The notes under the pieces: generated by a model
Database searches by the model: none
What the model was told of the DNA's origin: nothing
What the model saw: only the letters and a program-made list of their open reading frames with translations
Assembly: GCA_032871835.1 (NCBI GenBank)
Contig: CM065296.1
Span: 57,368,186-57,432,185, forward strand
DNA from: Dipteronia dyeriana
Lineage: Eukaryota; Streptophyta; Magnoliopsida; Sapindales; Sapindaceae
Reading direction: 5' to 3'
Length of the DNA: 64,000 bases
Program-made: the position numbers and the translations under genes
Part shown: in pieces, positions 59,766 through 64,000 of the stretch
How positions within the stretch are numbered: the first letter of the stretch is position 1
Layout of the letters: each line of letters starts with the position of its first letter

Positions 59766-60006
59766 ATAAGGGACTCGTGAGTAGACTACCTCCATTTAGG
59801 ATTCAATAAAACCTCTAAAAGTAATGTATTCCATTTTTCATCAATAAAGTTTGCCTTCTCCATCTTCGATTATATTATGTATTAATTTCTCCATACCTAA
59901 CCAGGATCTACAGGAGTAAGTCCGACATAGTCATCTCCAGACCAAGGATTAGTCGAGGAAGTTCCATTGCTTTCCCTGATCTCTTGATTGGGCACCATCC
60001 CCCGCC
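59766..60006 (+). other. G2 3' untranslated region, proximal part
   Basis: Runs from the integrase stop to the repeat array. No frame or motif recognised. Confidence 0.6.
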
Positions 60007-60503
60007 AAGAAGGATCCTAGTGTAAGAGCATAGTTGCCATCCCGATCACAAGACCAGGTAATAGCTAGATAGCTCTCATGATGCTTATGTCAGGCTACCA
60101 CCCCCCAAGAAGAATCTGAGTGTATGAGAATAGTTGCCATCCAGATCATAAGGCCAGGAAATAGCTAGATAGCCCCTCCTGATGCCTTGGTCAGACTATC
60201 ACCCTCAAGAAGGATCTGAGTGTAAGAGCATAGTTGCCATCCAGATCACAAGACCAGAAAATTGCTAGATAGCCCTCATGATGACTTGGTCGGGATACCA
60301 CCCCCAAGAAGGATCTGAGTGTAAGAGCATAGTAGCCATCCATATCACAAAACCAGGAAATTGCTAGATGACCCTCCTTATGCCTTGGTCTGGCTACAAC
60401 CCCTAAGAAGGGTCTGAGTGTAAGAGCATAGTTGCCAACCAGATATCAAAGACTAGGAAATAGCTAGATTGCCCTCCTGCTGCCTCGATCCCATAAAAGG
60501 GAT
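60007..60503 (+). repeat. Five 99-100 bp tandem repeats in the G2 3' region
   Basis: Units begin with AAGAAGGATC or a variant at 60007, 60107, 60207, 60306 and 60405. Each contains GTAAGAGCATAGTTGCCAT and CAGGAAATAGCTAGAT-like text. They lie between pol and the lost 3' LTR, as tandem repeats often do in Tat elements. Period and order are regular, with point differences throughout. Confidence 0.87.
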
Positions 60504-60940
60504 AGGGGTACAAAATATCCTATAATCACATATGGGGACTACTCATTAAAGTCACTGATCCACAAGTTTCAGACGAAGAGTTGAAAGCTTGAGTTGGCTA
60601 TTTACTTTCATACACAAATTAAATCTTAGTTCTTGTTATCTTCGCCAAAGCTCGAGTAAGTCGAGTTGTTTCAGAGGTCATACCTAGGTCGGGATCAGGA
60701 ATGAAGCAAAAAGATGTCAATCAAATTAAGATTCATTGAAGTAAGCATGAACAAAATCGAAAGTCAGTTTTCATTAATGAAATGGGTGCTTGTCCCATAG
60801 AAAGGCTACAGTTATCAAACAGGGAGCCAAATCCCCGATTCTGGGCTACATAAAAAGATGATGATGATGATCAATTATGAATAAAGCTGGGTGCCCACCC
60901 CTGTTTCCGCGCTGTAAAGGCAAGCTGTGAATGAAGTGTA

Positions 60941-61290
60941 TCAGGCTCTTGCTTCTTCTTGATTCCTTTCTGCTGTTCCCCTTTCGTGGTGGATCTCGCC
61001 TCCTACTCCTCTCTCCAATGGTTGCTCATTTTGGACTGCTATTTCTGCTACCCCTTCCACTAGAGGATTCCTGATTGCATGCTGCTTAGCAGGGTCTTCC
61101 TCCAAGACCTCATTAACCACCGCCATAACCTCAAGAGGGATGGCTAAGTCAAGAAGGTTTGCCAAAGATTCTACCCGGATTTTCTCCACATCTAGTCCCT
61201 CTTTAAAGGCCTCATCCAGGTGGGTCTCTTCTCGGGCTTTTTAAAAGTCTCCCTCGGGTTGAACTGACCAAACCTCGATAGAGGTCTATC
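60941..61290 (-). CDS. Antisense ORF in the G2 3' region
   Basis: An open minus-strand frame of 82 codons (MEKIRVESLANLLDLAIPLE at 61189 to 60941) that continues upstream of its ATG to about 61290 with coding-like text (AREETHLDEAFKEGLDVEK), interrupted by one TAA near 61240. It is acidic with a hydrophobic heptad part (LLDLAIPLEVMAVVNEVLEE). Some Tat elements, such as Grande, carry an antisense gene between pol and the 3' LTR; that is the basis for regarding it as more than chance. Its function is unknown, and it is cut at the D2 junction. Confidence 0.4.
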
Positions 61291-61301
61291 CAGAACCTGT
61301 G

Positions 61302-61820
61302 ACGGAAAAGCTGTTTTGACGTTCATTTGCCAAATCTCAAGGTCTTGAGATGCCGTAATGGATAAGAGTATCCTAATGGATTTAAGCATGGCTACAGGAG
61401 AGAAGGTTTCTTCATAATTGATACCTTTCTTCTGTGTATAACCTTTAGCTACCAATCTAGCTTTAATGGTTTCCACCTTTCCATCCATTCCTCTTTTCCT
61501 CTTTTCCTCTTTTCCTCTTGTATACCCACTTGCACCAGATGGGTTTTATCCCTTTAGGCAAATCTACAAGAGACCAGATTTTGTTTTTGAACATAGATTC
61601 AATTCCGGATTGCATTGCCTTTTGTCAATGGCGACAATCAACATCTTCTATTGCTTCCTTATACGTATAGGGATCATCGTCATCCTGAAGATTCTCCACA
61701 GTTTCTCCTAGACCAATGTATCTCTCAAGTTGTCTAACAACCCTCCCACTACGACGAGGTATGGTAGATTGTTGATCTTGTATTTGTACGGAACTTACAA
61801 TTGGGCTTGGTTGCGAAACC
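61302..61820 (-). pseudogene. pol: D2 reverse transcriptase start, truncated
   Basis: KARLVAKGYTQKKGINYEE, SPVAMLKSIRILLSI and LEIWQMNVKTAF on the minus strand, with the upstream linker (YIGLGETVENLQDDDD-type text and the RQLERYIGL block) at 61500-61760. A small run of CTCTTTTCC repeats at 61493-61519 disrupts the KRKKRM region. The frame continues into G2 sequence, forming a chance chimeric reading. Confidence 0.85.
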
Positions 61821-62155
61821 TCTTATGGAATTGTATCTCTAAAAAGTTCATTCGGGACAATTCTACTTTTTGGCACAAAATTATTCATAAGGTCATTTTC
61901 CAGAAATTTAGCATTTGTCGAAACAAATACTTTAAGATCTGAAGGACTATAAAAATAATATCCTTTTGTTCCTTTTGGATACCCTACAAATATGCATGTT
62001 TCTGAACGGGACTCCATCTTTTCTGTCTTTCCTTTTAACACATGTGCAGGACATCCAAATATATTTAAGTGTTGTAAACTAGGCTTTCGCCCGGTCCACA
62101 ACTCATGCGGTGTTTTAGGAACCAACTTAGATGGTACATCATTTAGAATATACAT
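61821..62155 (-). pseudogene. pol: D2 integrase C-terminal part
   Basis: LVPKTPHELWTGRKPSLQHL, IFGCPAHVLKGKTEKMESR, IFVGYPKGTKGYYFYSPSD and LKVFVSTNAKFLE, ending at a TAA inside the linker. It follows the core in the next frame. Confidence 0.85.
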
Positions 62156-62176
62156 GGCAGTTTGTAAAGCATATCC

Positions 62177-62600
62177 TCAAAAAGAACTAGGGAGCATTGA
62201 ATAATTCAACATAGACCTAACCATCTCCAAAAGAGTTATATTTCTCTTTTCTGCCACCCCATTTTGTTGAGGTGTGCCTGGTGCAAAAAACTGAGAAATT
62301 ATTCCATTATCAATAAGATATTGCTGAAACTCACCAGATAGATATTCTCCACCACGATTGGACCTCAAGATTTTTATACGTTTCTCAAGCTGATTTTCTA
62401 CTTCAGCTTTAAATGCTTTGAACATATCAAAAGCATCCGACTTATGTCTCATAAGATACACATAGCCAAATCTTGAGTGATCATCCGTGAAAGTGATGAA
62501 GTACTCATATCCACCTCTAGCTTGAATGTTCATAGGTCCACACACATCAGTATGTATCAATCCTGAACATTCAATGGCTCTTGCGCCTTTGGTCGTAAAG
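62177..62600 (-). pseudogene. pol: D2 integrase core, second catalytic Asp lost
   Basis: First Asp in IHTDVCGPMN is present. The second, normally in RSDRGGEY, reads RSNRGGEY (codon at 62357-62359; GAT to AAT), so the core would be inactive. The Glu in NGVAEKRN is present. The frame is joined to the zinc region by a shift near 62590. Confidence 0.88.
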
Positions 62601-63180
62601 ACCTTTTGGTCATTTTACCTTCCAGACAAGATTCACAAGTTGGTAGATCATCAACCTTTAAGTCACTTAGAGGTCCGTCACATACCAATCTTTTAATCCC
62701 AATAAGGTTGATATGACCTAAGCGCAAATGCCATAGGTAGGTTTCATTTTTTGATAATTTTACTCTTTTATGATTAGGTTCCATTGATTGTGTGTCTAAC
62801 AAGTGAGAGATATTTCCATGCAAATAGAATAAACCATTTTCCAATGTACCTTTGTAAATAGTTTTGTCATTCTTACTAATAATAAAAGTTTTATTAAAAG
62901 TAACCGAATAACCAAATTTATTTAAACAAGAAACTGAAATTAAATTCCTCTTGAATTTAGGTACATAGTAAACGTCTATAAAATCTAAATGCCTATAAGA
63001 ATCTAAACTAATTCTAATATCTCCTAATGAACTAGCAGACACCAACGCTCCATTGCCTAAATGCAAGTTGAATTCGTTCTTATTAAGACTTCTCCTTTCC
63101 TTGAACCCCTGTAAGGAAAAACAAACATGATTAGTGGCTCCGGAGTCTATGATCCAAGAATCCATAGAATCCGCCAAAAA
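62601..63180 (-). pseudogene. pol: D2 protease and integrase zinc region
   Basis: SWIIDSGATNHVCFSL keeps the protease DSG. NKNEFNLHLGNGALVSAS, YVPKFKRNLISVSCLN and GNISHLLDTQS follow. Zinc site WHLRLGHINL and CESCLEGK are intact. It is one open frame of about 200 codons, the longest intact piece of family D in the window. Confidence 0.88.
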
Positions 63181-64000
63181 AGCATTTTTCAAGATAATTA
63201 ATATTACCTTCTTCCTTTTTATCTTGAGACTTTGGGCAATTTCTTTTCCAATATCCCTTTTCACCACAAAGGAAACACTTTCCTTTGATCTTGGTTACTT
63301 TCTTTGTCTCCTTCTTTGTAGGTCCTAGTTGCTTTTTATTCTGTTGTTTCTTGACCTTCTTACGGGTCTTAACAATAGCAACTTTACCTACGGTATGAAT
63401 CTCTTGACCCTTGCTTTTCACAAGGATCTTTTCCATGCTTTGAACATCTTGCATCAGGCCTTGCAAGGTGTATTCCATATTATTCAAGGTGTAGTCCAAC
63501 TTGAATTTATCAAAGAAATTCGATAGTGAGTTGACAATCGTGTCCATTTTGGTCTCACCATCTATCTCAACACCATTCAGTTCAGCAATGTTGAGATGTG
63601 CTATGACTTTCATCATGTGATCTTTCACAGCCTGTCCAGGTTTTATCCTAAGATTCATAAAAGCAGTCATTACCTCTCTCTTAGTCGTCCTAGACCTCAT
63701 AGTAAACATCTCATCTTGAGACATCATTATATCGGCAGCAGTCTCCATTTCTTCATGTTGCTATTGCAACACGTCAGAGATGGTGGCCATAATGTAACAT
63801 TTAACCATCTCATCAGAAGACTCCCACTGCTGATACTCATCTCTTTGCTCCTGAGTAGATTCATTAGTAGGAGTAAGTGGTTTAGGAGTTCACAAAACGA
63901 ACTTATACTTTTCGGATTGCAATAGAAGCCCAATTTTCCTTTTCCATGTGACATAATTATCACCAGTTAAAGTATTGTCTTTAAGGATGTTGATTAGGGA
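63181..64000 (-). pseudogene. gag: D2 gag, partial, zinc knuckle damaged
   Basis: TGDNYVTWKRKIGLL, ATISDVLQ, KPGQAVKDHMMKVIAHLNI and LNGVEIDGETKMDTI mark the gag core, which runs in from beyond the window. Stops at the KYKFVL block (TGA) and VLQ block (TAG) interrupt the N-terminal third. The CCHC knuckle reads CFLCGEKGYWKRNC: the His is Tyr (codon at 63251-63253, CAT to TAT). A frame change near 63180 leads to protease. Confidence 0.87.

Larger units (their letters stand above)
55021..61301 (+). mobile_element. Element G2: 3' half of a Tat-lineage gypsy element
   Basis: Gag C-terminal half, protease, RT, RNase H, a second RNase H, integrase, a 100-bp tandem repeat array and an antisense ORF, in order. 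It begins at the D1 LTR end, in gag, and ends inside its 3' untranslated region where minus-strand D2 RT starts; no LTR of its own is present. The two RNase H domains point to the Tat (Ogre/Retand-like) lineage. It is full of stops. Confidence 0.87.
61302..64000 (-). mobile_element. Element D2: 5' half of a family D copia, continuing off the window
   Basis: Minus-strand gag (running in from beyond 64000), protease, integrase and the start of RT, cut at 61302 inside the MNVKTAF block. It is in inverted orientation to D1 and overlaps it from protease to RT. The gag starts beyond the window. Confidence 0.88.

Noticed and set aside
60007..60503. CRISPR-like array
   Set aside because: Repeats of about 100 bp follow each other without distinct spacers, and the sequence is a plant retrotransposon.

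Overview
This 64 kb window looks like nuclear heterochromatin of a flowering plant, probably a dicot. It is AT-rich, has almost no intact genes, and is filled with LTR retrotransposons of plant Ty1/copia and Ty3/gypsy types. Their primer-binding sites match plant initiator-Met tRNA, and one lineage carries two RNase H domains (Tat type). I use local names: family A (Tork/Angela-like copia, 2.2 kb LTR), B (SIRE/Maximus-like copia, 1.6 kb LTR), C (a second SIRE-like copia), D (Tork-like copia, 2.2 kb LTR) and G (Tat-lineage gypsy, about 1.15 kb LTR).

Region 1-4203 is a low-copy island. It holds two small related coiled-coil ORFs (808-1152; 2271-2600, frameshifted), a minus-strand GRF zinc-finger/transmembrane pseudogene (3136-3564), and the first part of a third relative (4105-4203).

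Region 4204-29604 is one continuous nest. Element C sits inside the third small gene (TSD AAAAG). Its 5' LTR is split by a family D solo LTR (6047-8258, TSD GCTTA) and by a full-length element A (8729-28368, TSD ATATC). The 3' LTR of A is in turn split by a full-length element B (16499-26199, TSD GTGTC/ATGTC). B has the best preserved gag-PR-IN-RT-RH series, though it also carries stops and frameshifts. C is collapsed to its LTR, PBS, a partial gag and the last 19 bp of its 3' LTR.

Region 29605-32810 is a second low-copy island. It holds the remainder of the interrupted gene, decayed relatives of that family, a 202-bp Mutator-type MITE with a 9-bp TSD, and a plant-mobile-domain pseudogene that is entered by a family A LTR.

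Region 32811-64000 is a patchwork of truncated elements in both orientations: a partial A LTR, the 5' half of a G element (minus), the 5' half of an A2 element (plus), a minus-strand A2 LTR-internal-LTR-internal array, the 3' half of a D element (plus) whose LTR holds a B solo LTR (TSD TTAAT), the 3' half of a G element (plus), and the 5' half of a D element (minus) running off the end. Most junctions here lack TSDs and cut through coding domains, so they look like deletions or inversions (or assembly joins), not insertions.

No element looks autonomous. Every gag-pol has stops or frameshifts, and several have specific catalytic or zinc-binding residues lost. All family names and domain calls come from reading motifs by eye; no database search was run.
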